Below are positions 13,048 to 26,575 of a stretch of DNA of 64,000 nucleotides, one piece after another. The stretch lies in assembly GCA_007844125.1 (NCBI GenBank), contig CM017569.1, forward strand, positions 11,417,686 through 11,481,685. Direction: 5' to 3'. Both the position numbers and the translations under genes were made by a program. The notes under the pieces were generated by a model. It was not told the origin of the DNA and ran no database searches. It saw only the letters and a list, made by a program, of their open reading frames with translations. Within the stretch, counting starts at the first letter, position 1, and every line of letters begins with the position of its first letter. This DNA is from Sinonovacula constricta. Taxonomy: Eukaryota > Mollusca > Bivalvia > Cardiida > Solecurtidae.

Positions 13048-14524
13048 TTAACTTAAGGTTATATCAAATCTTCCTTTTAAAAACACATTTGGCTCATCCT
13101 TAAGAAAACGGAGTCGAATATATAAAGAAACGATGGCACCAAAAATGACGTCGTATCGTATACAATGACGCGTGTATCATGAATGATTGCTAACATTATT
13201 TTCGTATTCAAATGCCTGCAACTTAATAAGGTACATTTATTGCCACGGACACATGAGCTAATAATGCAGATGTTGATAAAACACATCCCATTAGAAGATA
13301 GAAAATCTGGATAGATACAATTTGTATAAAAAAGCTAAATCGCGCTAAGCCGGCCGAGAGTTCATAGAGAATATGACATTGATTGTTCTCGTGGAATACA
13401 ATTGTAAAGCTAGTGATAAATACTTACAGTTTAAAGAAAGAGCCCAATCACTTTTGCAAAACATAAAAAAAGAAATATTATTTCCTTTTTAATTAGAAAA
13501 TAATTAAGGTGCTTCCGAAACAAACAATTAATAATTTGCCATATAAGATCAATAGACTGTATTTGAATTATCTTAAATAATAAGTGAAGACACAATGACC
13601 ATGCCTGTGGGAAGTGATGAGAACTAGGATCTACAGTGTTTGCTAATGTCTCTATCAATAAGTTTTGTTTCACACAGGGTTTTCTACAGACAACAAAGAA
13701 TTAAAAATGGGATACAACAGCTACACGGTAAGAGTTATGCCCGTTTCAGACAACAAGAAAGACAACCCATACCAAATTTTCAGGAATAGTTGTTCAAGTA
13801 AGAGTTGTTTACCTTAGTGCCTCAATTTTTATATATACATTTCTATAGAAAGCTATATTATGTTATAGCGAGTTGCATGTGTTAAACAATTTTCATTTTA
13901 ATATACTGCAGTATTTATTAAGACTAAAACTGTGTTACACTCACATTTATTATTTTTCACTGAACTGCCATCGCTCCTACTCAACTTAAGATCCAAACTA
14001 CGCCCATGAGGTACTATTTAAGGTTTCTATCAAATATGATTTTATTCTAGTCTTGACGGTTTATTTATTTCAGATAAAGGCGATAAGAATCCGTTAAGAA
14101 TGAGTTTTTCTTGTTTCGCTAACTTGTATTGAAAAGACGGACTCGGTGTCATTTATATGAAAAACATACCTTGCTCGTGCTTCTTTCTAAAATATTCCGT
14201 CGATTAATAAATATCAAATACACACTTTTATAAACAAAAACGGTCCAATATACTACTTTTCTGATACAAGTATTTGACATCGTATAACAATGATTTAATA
14301 ACTTTTCCGTCCTCCCAAAATCGCTGTTCCATATAGACGACCTATTCTAGAAGTTCCCTATGCAACTGTTTTCTCTATAGTGTTACATTCTGGACATGCG
14401 CGTTTTCTTTGCTAAAGATCTTGATAGATACACATTGAAAGCCCAAAAGTGGTTAATACTTCCCATATAAGCAAGCTTACATAAATATGTAAATGTCAAC
14501 ATCCGTAGATCGTATTGATTTTAA
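13048..14524. other. AT-rich noncoding region between two MITE copies
   Basis: Nothing recognisable. Frames at 13077-13286 (-) and 13431-13673 (-) are low-GC, have no family match and are probably chance. Confidence 0.55.
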
Positions 14525-14762
14525 AGGTGGTATCCAACAGTTTGCCTATACCGAATTAATGTAATAATACCTTGCCACTGCTTTGGGAAATAAGGACAAA
14601 ATTTATAAATTCATACATTATGCATGAATTAAGAAGGGTTTAAACACAAGTTGTTGTTAAAGAGTTCAACTCGCAATAAAACACATTTTAAAAGATCTTT
14701 TCTGGTAACAATGACTTTTTTGGGAGGAAAAATATTTTGGTCTAAACTGTCTTATACCACCC
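14525..14762. mobile_element. MITE with TTAA target duplication, copy 2 (238 bp)
   Basis: The ends are AGGTGGTATCCAACAGTTT on the left and, on the right, the complement of GGGTGGTATAAGACAGTTT. They are flanked by TTAA at 14521-14524 and 14763-14766. The last 33 or so bases match the right end of copy 1 closely (AAATATTTTGGTCTAAACT...). The interior is shorter and largely different, as expected for internally deleted or diverged non-autonomous copies. There is no coding capacity. Confidence 0.85.
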
Positions 14763-15944
14763 TTAAGACAGTGATATTTAGCCTCCAAAATGGCTTTACT
14801 AAATTTTATTTTCAGGGTAAGTAACTAAAAAAAAAAGAATGTAAACTAGATTAAAGCGACGGACCGCAAATCATGGAGTTGTTACAATATCAAAACCAGG
14901 GTGAATACAAATTATGTTTTATAAATCGATACATCTTTTTCTTGGCTTCAATTTTCGTAGTTAGCGAAGGGTGTTGCAATTGTATTTCTGCTGTTATCAT
15001 TTATTGTTATGATTTTGTTAGATCTCTGAAAATGTAAACATAAAATTTCATAAATCTTCACTTTGAAACGTTGCCGACTAACCTCTGAAAATACACCAAA
15101 GGCTTGGTTAAAACTTAACATATGTGTCACATAATTGGTCCTACAGATCTTCCAATTCATATTTATTAAATATCTATTTTACAGTATTATTCTTTCTGTT
15201 TTAAGCTCAAATGTGCATTATACACACGGTCAAGGGATACACACATTAATAGACACTTCTTATGAACAAATTTGAAACTATAGCATTTATTTTTTCTACA
15301 AATAAGACATCCGAATCTAACATATTACACTTGTTGTTTTCCATTTTAATGAGTTGTGGTCGTGATTCTAATTTAAAAATTATGGTAAATACAATTTTTT
15401 GTTTTTAAGTGAGCAACAATATGTTGTCATTTATTTTTAATTTCTAGTTTGTTGATCGTATAACGCACGCAACAACGAAAATATTATTAATAAAACATCC
15501 TAAAAGAAAAACAAAATTCAAATCTATCCGCACTTAACAGTTTAACAAATTGGACACCAAAATTAACTTAAACATTAAAGCAGCTAATATAAACAACTAG
15601 GCTGTTTTTTTTCTTGAAACGGGCTTGTACATTGAACGAAAAGAGTCAAACGTTCATTCAAACGAGCATTGTTTTGAAAGTTTAAGTTAAACAGTAACAT
15701 GTTCAATAATGCTATTATTAAAGGTCCGAGTCGAGATTTAAAATGATAATTATTAAGTAAGATCCGACGCGATCGCTTTTATAATCCATGTATGTGTCCT
15801 CAGAGTAAGCGCTTTCTTGGCAGCACTGACAACACGGCGACCTAAATGTGTTGGACGGTTCTTGAAAAGATGACCAAACATTGCTTTTGCAAATACATCG
15901 CCGACATTCAGCTATTTTGGTTTTGGAAAACCCAAGACAAATGT
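14763..15944. other. AT-rich noncoding region
   Basis: No supported gene, RNA or repeat. The 70-codon minus frame at 14948-15160 is not recognised and its composition follows the background. Confidence 0.55.
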
Positions 15945-16093
15945 ATAGGTAGAATCACCGGCGCCCCTTTGGTCAGCAGAGGGAACTCACATTATGTGTC
16001 CTGTCGCGAAAGGGTCTCGAAACCTCTCGGTGAGAGCCTTAGCCGTCAAAGGTATTATATGCCGGCAACTCTACCACTACGCCAAGGGTGCCC
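15945..16093 (-). mobile_element. tRNA-derived SINE (family 2), 5' half
   Basis: Read on the minus strand it opens with GGGCACCCTTGGCGTAGTGG, which contains a pol III A-box-like TGGCGTAGTGGTAGAG. About 45 bases later comes a B-box-like GGTTTCGAGACCC (plus-strand 16012-16025). Head length is about 82 bases, matching a tRNA. A body segment follows whose end, GCGCCGGTGATTCTACCT, is also found at 53943-53960 (+). The plus-strand 89-codon frame across it (15846-16115) is a shadow. Confidence is good for a tRNA-derived element, lower for its exact limits. Confidence 0.65.
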
Positions 16094-19000
16094 AAACAAT
16101 ACATTACTGATTTAATCAGTTCGTGTTGTTGTTTTCTATAAACAATAAAAGCGTGTACATTGGTCAAATTATTATATTATGGTATACTTACAAACCTTAT
16201 GCTTTCACAACCAGAATTCCAATGTACGTTTTTGTTGAAGCTCTTTTATTAAATGTATGACCATTTGACAAAACACACCGAAATAAAAAGTGATGATTAA
16301 AATTGCTATTGATGTAATGACTATTCGTTAAAAAGTTCAGTTTTTGTATTATTATTTCGAGTTTCACTAATTATGTTTTCTCTCATCATTATATTAGGGA
16401 ATTAATCATGGTTTTAACCAGGAACTTAAGTTTCATTCAGAAGCCGTCTAATTGAATCTGTTGTCAGTAGAAATAAGAGCTACATTCGAGTGTCATTGTG
16501 CTATTAGTGGCATAATATGCAATGCCAAATAGCATAGAAGGAAATGGAAATTGATTTATAACACAAGTTATAATTGCACGTGTCAGGTGTTAAATTTAAA
16601 CGATAATTGGCTCGTCATTTGATTTCTTGGTGGATGACAACCCTAAATACAAACGCGTTTTGACATTTTCAAAAGCCACAGTAATTAATTGCGCAAAAAT
16701 GATAACGATTAGACATAACCATCAGGCTCTGTCCGTGAATTATGTTTCTGGAAATGATGCGATTATCGTCAAGATGGAACTCCAACATCTTCCTGAAGAT
16801 GTGCTGCAATAACTTAGAATAGAGGCTTATTCTTTCTATCAGCACTTCAACAAGAGGGGATCGTATATATACTCACAGACACAGCCGTGCTTTCTTGTAA
16901 ACACCAATTGACTATAAAGTGACAGTAGACACATATTTCTAACAACTTCACACGTGCGATGCAGATGTAAGAGTATCCTTGCCTAAATAATTGCCTACTC
17001 ACTTAAAAGGGCGAAATAGGCTGTTACACGACGTCTCATAAAAGCTAACAGCTTTGTTGTTTTGGAAGCCATTGCCTCCTCGACAACGTGTGGGGGCACT
17101 CAAATGTTCCGAAAGCCACCCTTCTTGTAGCTAATAACAAACGTTAAATAGTCGGCAATAAACGGGGGAAACTCAGCCCGTCGATTGTACAATTGTTAAT
17201 TTATGACCACATCTTAACAACGTGTGAATCCCCGACAAACGTCAGTTGCTGACTCGTTTGTTGGCCAATTTTAGAACAAGAAGTAGCAAAAATCTTCATT
17301 GGTAACAGATAGTAAACCTCTCCAGGATAATTGCTGATCGGGAAACAACACAAGAGTTTTACAACTCTGTTCAATGAGTAACGGAGTGAGGGAACCCGTG
17401 TTATGTTTCGGCAATTTGGGCAATTTCTCGGCATGTTGACATTACTAGGAATGGTGTTGGAAATTCATCAAATTTAATGCGAATTAGCGGCTCCGTGACA
17501 GCGGACCTCACTGTGGGTTCTTTGCACGTCGTCGATCATAGACTGGGTCCCGATCACCAATAATAGAGTCGCTTGGTCACTTGGCGATCGGATGTTTAGA
17601 GTAAGGCGTCCAATCTGGGTCAATGTCTCAGAACAGTTTAGTTTTACCGCAACTCTTACTTTGCCTACAATTTAATATTATTATGCGCACATGAAACTAA
17701 GTTATCTTGATGGTGACCAATCATTTGTGGATTTTCTCACCTGTTAAATGTTTTCTTGTCAGTGTTCATATAGAGATAAAAATTTCGATATCATCATAAA
17801 AATATAGATTCAACTGAAGATAAAAATAGATATAAGGACAGGATATCGTAAACAATAAGAAAAAGTGTACAGAGTTGCAGGCGAAATATTCATATGATTA
17901 TTTGTGGATGTATTGAAATGTAAAAAGGGGGTTTTAAATTTTTCTATATAATATTTCTTTGCAATACTTAAAAAATAATTCACAATGTGCATTATCTTTT
18001 AAATAAATGGTTAGTAACCTTTCTTGTTTGCAAGCTAAACCGACATACCCTACCTCGTCGTATTTGACAGACAGGCCTCTTAAGCAATCAGAAAACGGGA
18101 TTCCCTATATGTTTGCGAAGGCTAGCCCAAAGTAAGACGGTTAAGACTGAGAAAGTGGACGATATTACCTTGCACATATTAAATGTTTCAAAACAAATTA
18201 CCTTAATTATCGCTATTTGAATGTCTGTGGGGTATTTTGGCAATAGCAATATATATACATTATTTATGCTTAACATTTTTCTGACCTTTTAATTTGAAGT
18301 GTTCGCAGCAATAAGCTACTGGTTGAACGTTTGGAACCATATGGTGAACATGTGCTTTTTTAAAATTGTTCACATTTGCTTCTTATTAACTTTATGACGA
18401 ATGGGTAAACACTGACATCATTTTACATTTAACAAATGTTATTTCCTGATACCAATGCAGTAGAAAATGGCTCAAAAATGTTTTTCTTTACAATTTCATG
18501 CAAGCCAAATAACACATCTAAACACATAACTACCTAAACTCTGATTAAAATATTACATAAGACCATCTGGTATACCGGTAAAACATAAGGGTGGCAGTTT
18601 TATGGCCCTGCTGCAGGACAATCAACCCTTTTACTATCGCCGATGCCACCTGCTGGTTCATCATAATGGTGGGCTCAAGAAAAAATAACATTTTAGGACC
18701 TGTGGCAATTGTCCAATGTTTGTGTTACATTTATTGTAAAAGATTAATAAGAATGGAAAAAAATAGATGTATTATGTCCATATTTTCTGGAGTAATTAAT
18801 GGAGATGCAAGGCATCCAATTATGATACTGAACTCGCACATAGTAAGCTGAACAACCAATAATACACAAACGATGTTCTTGAAAACAATACCATATCATC
18901 TCATGAATACATTAAAATGTGACGCATCACACAAAATGACATATCTTTTACCCGGACATTTATTTAACCCTTGTTGACAGAATACAAACATTTTAGGGAA

Positions 19001-21777
19001 TTGTACACTTAAACACTTTTCCCTACTTTTTTTAACCAATCTAATATGACTCGTTAAAGAAATTAAAATCAATCTTACAATACAACTTGCAAAGGTATCA
19101 ACATGCCGTTTTGGGTATTGTTTGTCTAACCGAGTTAGAACGGGGTACCGTCGTTAAGGTGTACGTGGCTACGGCCCGTCGCAAGAAAGGTCAATTGTTA
19201 GAAGAATACTTTCCAAACAACTAGAGACAAAGCGGGAATATTGTCATTATGATAGAGGGTTACATAAGGCCATGTTATTATTTGTATATGTAAGCCAAAA
19301 GATGCTCGATATGCTTTCATTTTTTCGCCAGAACTTTCCAGCTTTTGTTGGCTCTTTTCTCCCAAATGGTTCACCATACATACCATTTGCGAGCACAGAA
19401 TCTCGCCGCTCAAACATTGTGGACTAATGGGCCATTCATCCTGACTTCACACCTTTCTCTTGCCAGTCTGTCGAGTCTGGGAACCCAATTCTTCAAATTC
19501 AAGCATAATGGGAGCCCAATAAAGGGCCCTTTTGTAGGCATTCTGCCTGATATTAGATCTCACTCATAGAAAGGTTCCCAGAAATATGAAGGCCAAAAAC
19601 TCACAATTATGTTTTGGTATATTTATGAAGAATGGGTCCATGAAAAGGAATGTATGTTTTTCCGCTGTAGCTATCTAACCTTACTTTTGACCTACTTAGA
19701 CATGCTGATGCATGGCAAGGCCTGATGAAAATCAAAGCAGCCCGCATTGGTAGGTTTTACCTTTTGCTTCTGTATACTCATCTAAACAATAAGCACACAA
19801 CTTAAAACACTGTGTGCTGAAGTCTAACACTGTATGCTACGTTTTTCTTCGCAATGTAGCAGCATTCAGCACACTAATTGTCTCACCCCTCCACTACTGT
19901 GTTGTATACGCTGATTTTGAAGTGAATAGATCAAGCTTTGTCAAGATTCAACTTGTTTGTAAGTTATACGTAGTATAATGCATTAATCATTTGATAAAGA
20001 ATATGAAAGAATATGCATTTTGCTATTCTGCATAAGACATTAAACTGAGTTTTAATAATCTTTAAAAAAATAATACAATAAATAGTGGGCTACTTTTGTC
20101 TGTTTTATAAAGAATGTGCCTTTTGTGATTTACAAAAGTGGACACACATTAAGAAAAGTAGTTAATCTGTATGTATACAGTGTAAAATATTATTAACGTA
20201 AGAAAGCGTAAAATCTTTTGGTGTCTTGGTTGGTACGAACTTATTTTCTTCTATAATAACCGATAAATTGTGTTACAGTTTCGGTAAATACGATGTCACA
20301 GTTGTCAACACTAAACGCTTGAATGCTTCATCAACGTAGCATATCTTTATTCTTATCATTTCTTGTTATTCACGTACTTCAGTATTCAGTATTTACCGTT
20401 CCACCAATCATCTTTCACTCTTTTTGACAATGCTCCCTTTTCCATAACGTCAGTTGAAACATAAGATGAGTTATACTGACATTTCACTTAGAGCTTAGAA
20501 TCATTTTAATCAGTCGTACATATAGAAAGCCAACTACTGCCAAAGCCTTCATTCTTTTAATTTCTATTCTACTATATTAGTTTCTATTCGTTTTAATTTT
20601 ATTTGCAATCTTTATAAACGTACTTAACAGCCATTATAGTAATAAAATAAGCAAGTTTCTTTAAAACATTTTTAGATAGGGGCTACTTACATTGATCTAT
20701 TTAGTTTCATTACTGAGAAAATCGATGGTAAGGTATTGTTCTTTGTCTGTATCGACTGGATTTGCATTTAGCAGTAGGTCGGGCGAATCCTGACCTTTAA
20801 TAGGCTCTTTTGGAGTTATTTGGTTAATTTACAATTAACAGTATTTAACAAATACAATCATTTGCTTTTTTCTGAAGTTTAACATCTCTATTTCATATGA
20901 CAATAAACATTATTCTACTTTGCTTTGTAGAGACAATGCAAACAGTTGAAAAGAAACCTTCATAAATCGCAAAGAGCATACCATATCATAGCAAAGCATC
21001 TTTTTTTAATACTTTGAACCTTTTGAGTTATTTTTTTCCGCAATAATCTGGAGTATAAGAAGGTGATAAACAGCGCCGCCTAGCAAACTGCTTCATGACA
21101 ATGCGTAAGTTCCTTCAAAGATCTCAACATCCAGTCCACGTGTCGGAAGATATGAAGAACAAACAAAGACCAACGATTTATTAAGCACCATCAACGCCAT
21201 TCCAAAGCATATTGCCACCTTTGCTTCTGTGTGTTATTGATTCCGACATTGTTCTGAAGCAATATTAAAAATGGCGCACTTCTATTGTTAGTGCTTGAAG
21301 AGGTTTGCCCCATTCCCACTGCTGCAGTTGACGTAAGTTATTTAATATAACAATATGACCTCGTCATTGTTAACATCTGTTTTGTAAGTCTGATCGGGTA
21401 TGAACATACATCCATGTAGTGCTTGTGAAGAAAAGCCCCCGACAGACCAGCCGACTAAGTGTATTGCACACCGCTAGACCGCTGGAAGCCCAACAACCCT
21501 CCCCAGGCACGAAGAAAACTCTCCTCCGATTGGACATTACCATACACACATAAGATGATGAGACACTTTGTTTCCTTGTCATAGTCAATTATTACATACA
21601 TGATAAAGATTTGATGCATGTCTTATTCGAAGATTTGCGAAAACTTCTTTAATGAGCACCTTTAGTAAAGTTTAGGCTTTACTGCATTTTTTTCAAATGC
21701 AAACAAATCTTCAACAAAACGTCAGCGCTTGGACAATTATTCAAACGGATCGGTTTTCTTATCATTGCTTGCATTCG
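16094..21777. other. Noncoding region with a few compositionally balanced patches
   Basis: No gene supported. The patch at about 17000-17600, with frames in several readings, and 19300-19570 are less AT-rich than their surroundings. A hairpin at 19812-19874 is listed separately. Frames at 16627-16812 (+), 18591-18851 (+) and 19345-19569 (+) lack splice context or family similarity. I treat these patches as candidate regulatory DNA at best. Confidence 0.5.
19812..19874. other. 63-nt imperfect hairpin
   Basis: Ten perfectly paired bases, GTGTGCTGAA (19812-19821) with TTCAGCACAC (19865-19874), enclose a second short stem TGCTAC / GTAGCA around a T-rich loop. The left arm also contains a near direct repeat (ACACTGTGTGCTGA / ACACTGTATGCTAC), so two alternative pairings are possible. 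The size is close to a microRNA precursor, but the interior is loosely paired. Confidence 0.35.
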
Positions 21778-21890
21778 AGAAACCCCCATCAGGAAGTGCG
21801 AGGTTAGAGCTCTGTAAAACCGGTTTAAGCACCCCAGTCGGCACATATTTCCGACTGACCGTTCCAAGGCGGTAACTGTCGGGTTTGCTC
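21778..21890 (+). repeat. Dispersed repeat family A, partial copy
   Basis: Shares AGGAAGTGCGAGGTT, then GGTTTAAGCACCCCAGTCGG, CCGACTGACCGTTCCAAGG and GGTAACTG, in the same order and spacing as in 23926-24177 and 47715-47972. Only the central part is retained. It has no coding capacity and is probably a non-autonomous mobile element; class unknown. Confidence 0.8.
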
Positions 21891-23925
21891 TTATTGTTAA
21901 ATGAGTCATCACAGATTTGTTCTCACATTTACATTCGGCGTGCATGTGGATACCTTGGTCCTATGTCTTTAAAATTTTTGTATATGTTGCAATGCTCATA
22001 GGACTTTTTCTGGGCAAATGTTGGACCGCAACGCCAGCAGGGCAATCCAATCTGACTTACATGGGACATGACTGTAACACCAGTATAGAGGACCGAGTGA
22101 CCAGATGGCTGGGCGGATATATTTTAGCAGAGAGAAGGCTGAACAAGTGAGCGGTCATCATTTGCAACGGCTTGTCTCGGTAATATATCGGCCCGGGTAC
22201 CGACTGCACGCTGCAGAGAACTTGCTTCAAGCCGACAAGGCGGAACAAATGATTGCTAATTGAGACGGTAATGAAAGGCTACATATAGCCGCCTCCTAGC
22301 TAAGTGTTTAACCATTATACGTTATAAGTTACATTAATGACTTTAATTGACGGACCAGAATGCGGAGCCCTGTTATTATCCTGGAATTGTACACGGACAA
22401 TCGGTCCGCAAGAACAACCCGTAAATATCTTGGGAAGAACATATATCACCGCGCTGTTTTGAGGTCGTATGGAGAATGAATTATTCTTGCTTGCTTGATT
22501 AGGTTTAACTGCACATTTCTTGGTCGCTCCTATACCCATTCTCAAACGGAAACCGGCAAAATCTAAGTCCGGCTCCTGTGATTTATAGGACATAGTTGGA
22601 CAGGTGGATTCGCCTTTTGGAAATAAAAGTTAAATTTTCCATCACCCGTCTCCGTCGCTGTGACAGGCATATTATTTGTAAAAATTACCTGCATATATAA
22701 GCGTGGTAAATGAGCGGTTAATAGAGGTATTATGTGCAATTCGAATCGCGGTACTCTGTTGCTTTCCAGACGCAAAATGCAATTATGCAACGAGCTGCGC
22801 CATACATTTCACGGATAATTAAAACAGGAGCATCTAGTAAATCTCGCCGACTGAAAAGCAATCATATATCATAGCCGGAAAGGGAACCAACCGCTGTTTT
22901 GTTTTTAATAATATACTGCTTCAATTTCCCGTGCTTTCATTCCTAAATGAGCAATTAAAGCTTGTGACCTTTCAACTGCTTATATCTCATATTAACCTTA
23001 AGGCTTTTGGCATAATGAGATATAGTGACGTTGTGATTATATACTGTTTCTACGCATATGCTCGGATTTAAAACACACTTAAAGAAATACACGAGATTAT
23101 TGTGAACACGTGCAAATGTATACATACTGCCAAAAGGTATCTAAGAATTAAGTAAGATACTATGATTAGAACTACGAATAAGACAACCAACACGATATTT
23201 TCCATGTTCGAAATGAAAAGGAATAACTTTTACGCATAAATCAACAGACAATTTTAAGTGCATTTCACAGTATGTGATATTCTCAATAGTTTAAAAATTA
23301 GTAAAATCATGTTCATGCATAGTAACAACATGTAAATATCAAATACCCGTCAACAAAGGGAGTACACGTGTAGGTTGAATTAAACATCGCATAAACGAAA
23401 AGAGGAAATTGCAAGTTTTGGAATAAAATAAAAAATATAGCTAAACTGTATTAACTATTGCATATATAGCGTCGATTGTTGCCTTGTGCTTCTTTTTTTT
23501 GATTACATTTAGTCACATTAATCCACCATAATCGATTTTGTCGGTGATTATAAAATATAACAGCAATAAAAACGCTACATAGGACAAAACAATTATTACT
23601 ATACGCAAAAACACCAACAATATTGAAAACAACAACACAAGCAAAAGATAAGCAAAGACTGGGTAAAATTACATCGATATCAATCATGATTGCAATTAAA
23701 CCAAAAATAGGGTAAACGAAACCCATCAAATACTAATAGTTCGGATAGTTTGAAAAAACTGTTTATAGTTTTATATAATGTTTATTACTATTTATGACTG
23801 TATTATATTTGTATCTAAATTATGTTTCTATTTGTAAAGACTCCGCTTAGTATTACATTGTAATGCCTTGGTAGCAAAGTTCAGTACATTATAGTTTGTA
23901 TATAACATTTCTTTTGTCTGTGTTA
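21891..23925. other. Noncoding region, left third compositionally balanced
   Basis: 21960-22600 is GC-richer and open on both strands for 60-90 codons without any recognisable protein, which makes it a candidate conserved regulatory block. The remainder (22800-23925) is AT-rich and featureless; the 92-codon minus frame at 23451-23729 is hydrophobic through AT bias. Confidence 0.45.
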
Positions 23926-24177
23926 CTTCCCGAGGCTGGTGCTTGGTGTTAGTTGTCTCACTTTTATGGGACATTTTTATTTATAGTGTTTGTTTGAAAA
24001 ACCTTTAGGAAGTGCGAGGTTGGAGCCCTCTACCAGTAAGCACCACAGTCGGTCCTTTAATCGACGGGCCGTTCAGAGATGGTAACTGTTTTTTTCTGTT
24101 TGTGTGTTATGTCTCCTTTCTGTGTTGTGTCACTTTAACATTTACGTTGATCATATTTGCCTATGTCTATAGGTAGT
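23926..24177 (+). repeat. Dispersed repeat family A, long copy abutting microsatellite
   Basis: About 250 bases alignable with 47715-47972 over the full length. The alignment includes the start (CTTCCCGAGGCTGGTGCTT versus ACTCCCGATTCAGGTGCTT), the middle (AGGAAGTGCGAG... GTAACTG) and the end (TTTGTGTGTTATGTCTC ... GTCTATAGGTAG). The copy stops exactly where the TA/GATA microsatellite begins, which suggests the microsatellite grew from its 3' end. Confidence 0.82.
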
Positions 24178-24180
24178 TCA

Positions 24181-24700
<520 letters not shown>

Positions 24701-24827
24701 TAAAATAATTTACAACCATTTTCTCCGCCGATGTATGAACTGTTTACCTAACCACCCACATCTATGAGGTCTTCACTTAAAAAAGGTAAATACGACCCTA
24801 GAGTACGGACGACCTTGATTTATCGCC

Positions 24828-24891
24828 ATGTTGAAATCTTCTTCACTGCTCCTCTTTACATCTTTTCTTCTTTACGAGACCAAAATCAAGG
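24828..24891 (+). CDS. Candidate signal-peptide first exon of a secreted protein
   Basis: ATG at 24828 in a fair context (GCCATG, G at -3) opens 21 codons with a hydrophobic core, MLKSSSLLLFTSFLLYETK. It ends at a strong 5' splice site, AAGG|GTGAGT, with the donor at 24892-24897. The intron would be phase 1, common for signal-peptide exons of extracellular proteins. No downstream exon is certain. The nearest phase-compatible candidate is at 29692. The GATA array ends 128 bases upstream, in what would be the promoter. This rests on sequence look alone; the product is unknown. Confidence 0.4.
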
Positions 24892-24897
24892 GTGAGT

Positions 24898-25716
24898 TAT
24901 ATTTCGTTCTACGATCAATTTGAGATATATCAGCGAACGCGCGTATATCTTTTGAAAGGACAAAAGATGGAATGTAACATCGTGCCATTATATCTTGGGC
25001 CAATTCGGGGCCACACAGAATCTAAAGGTCACCTGGATGTACGTCTGTCGTTGGTGGTCTAAAGATACTGTCCAAAGTCATGTGATTTATTTTCAATTTT
25101 GAAAACGTGTGAACTAATTGGTGAAATATTGTTCGCAGTTTAATTGCTCTAATTACAGACTATCTCCGAGTCCATTTTTAGTGTCATGTCGCTGACGCTG
25201 GTATCTTATCATAGTTATGGTCAACGGTTACTTTGTTACACGTATCAGGAGAAATGCTGTGTAAGAAACGTCAATGAATATGATTAATTCAAAGTTAGTG
25301 TATTTTTCACATATTACGCGTATTTATTATCCTATTTTCCTGTTCTGCGAAATTTTTAAACTGATAAATGTCTGACACTATAAGTCTTCGGTGACAAAAT
25401 ATGCGTCTTGTGCTTGTGTCTACGTTAATTATCGCAGAAGAAATCCATGCAATTTGTAGATTTTAGAACTGGAGGGTATCACTTTACATTCTTATAAAAA
25501 ATGTGTTTGTGGCATAACCTTAGTTTAGGTGCATTCACGTCCATTCACTTGATCAATTGTGGCAACGTGCACGCAAATAAAACTTGTTTTGCTGTCAAGA
25601 AGATTAAAATGAAGTCAAATGTTCGGTTTAAAAAAGAAGTAAAAAAATAGCCTTGTTGCAACGTAAACACTGGTACACATGTTTTCTCGCTGTGTTTACT
25701 TGCAATACATACACCT
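24898..25716. other. Noncoding, possibly intron
   Basis: AT-rich, no recognisable feature; would be intronic if the exon ending at 24891 is real. Confidence 0.4.
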
Positions 25717-26575
25717 CACATATTTTCAATATATCCTGCAAGATCACATATTTTCAATATGCCTTGCAAAATCACATATTTTCAATATATCCTGCAAGAT
25801 CACATATTTTCAATATATCCTGCAAGATCACATATTTTCAATATATCCTGCAAGATCACATATTTTCAATATATCCTGCAAGATCACATATTTTCAATAC
25901 ATCCTGCAAGATCACATATTTTCAATATGCCTTGCAAGATGACATATTTTCAATATGCCTTGCAAGATCACATATTTTCAATACGCCCTGCAAGATGACA
26001 TATTTTCAATACGCCCTGCAAGATGACATATTTTCAATATATCCTGCAAGATCACATATTTTCAATATATCCTGCAAGATCACATATTTTCAATATATCC
26101 TGCAAGATCACATATTTTCAATAAGTTCTGCAAGATCACATATTTTCAATAAGTTCTGCAAGATCACATATTTTCAATATATCCTGCAAGATCACATATT
26201 TTCAACATGCCTTGCAAGATTTACATATTTTCAATACGCCCTGCAAGATCACATATTTTCAATACGCCCTGCAAGATCACATATTTTCAATAAGTTCTGC
26301 AAGATCACATATTTTCAATACGCCCTGCAAGATGACATATTTTCAATACGCCCTGCAAGATCACATATTTTCAATACGCCCTGCAAGATGACATATTTTC
26401 AATATATCCTGCAAGATGACATATTTTCAATACGCCCTGCAAGATGACATATTTTCAATAAGTTCTGCAAGATCACATATTTTCAATACGCCCTGCAAGA
26501 TGACATATTTTCAATACGCCCTGCAAGATGACATATTTTCAATATGCCTTGCAAGATGACATATTTCATAAAAGA
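25717..26575. repeat. 28-bp minisatellite, 30 copies
   Basis: Each unit has the core CACATATTTTCAA, a variable stretch, then TGCAAGAT. The period is exactly 28 except for one inserted base near 26221: the first and last cores (25723 and 26536) are 813 bases apart, or 29 units plus one. Four variant middles occur (TATATCC, TATGCCT, TACGCCC, TAAGTTC), plus a C or G after GAT. TATATCC predominates in the first half and TACGCCC in the second. All three plus frames stay open because 28 is not a multiple of 3 and the unit lacks stops; these are not proteins. Confidence 0.98.

Noticed and set aside
25653..26447. 264-codon plus frame with 28-residue repeats
   Set aside because: All three plus frames are open across the 28-bp minisatellite, so openness reflects a stop-free unit, not selection for protein.
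25717..26575. CRISPR-like array
   Set aside because: Units are contiguous 28-mers without unique spacers, and the genome is eukaryotic.
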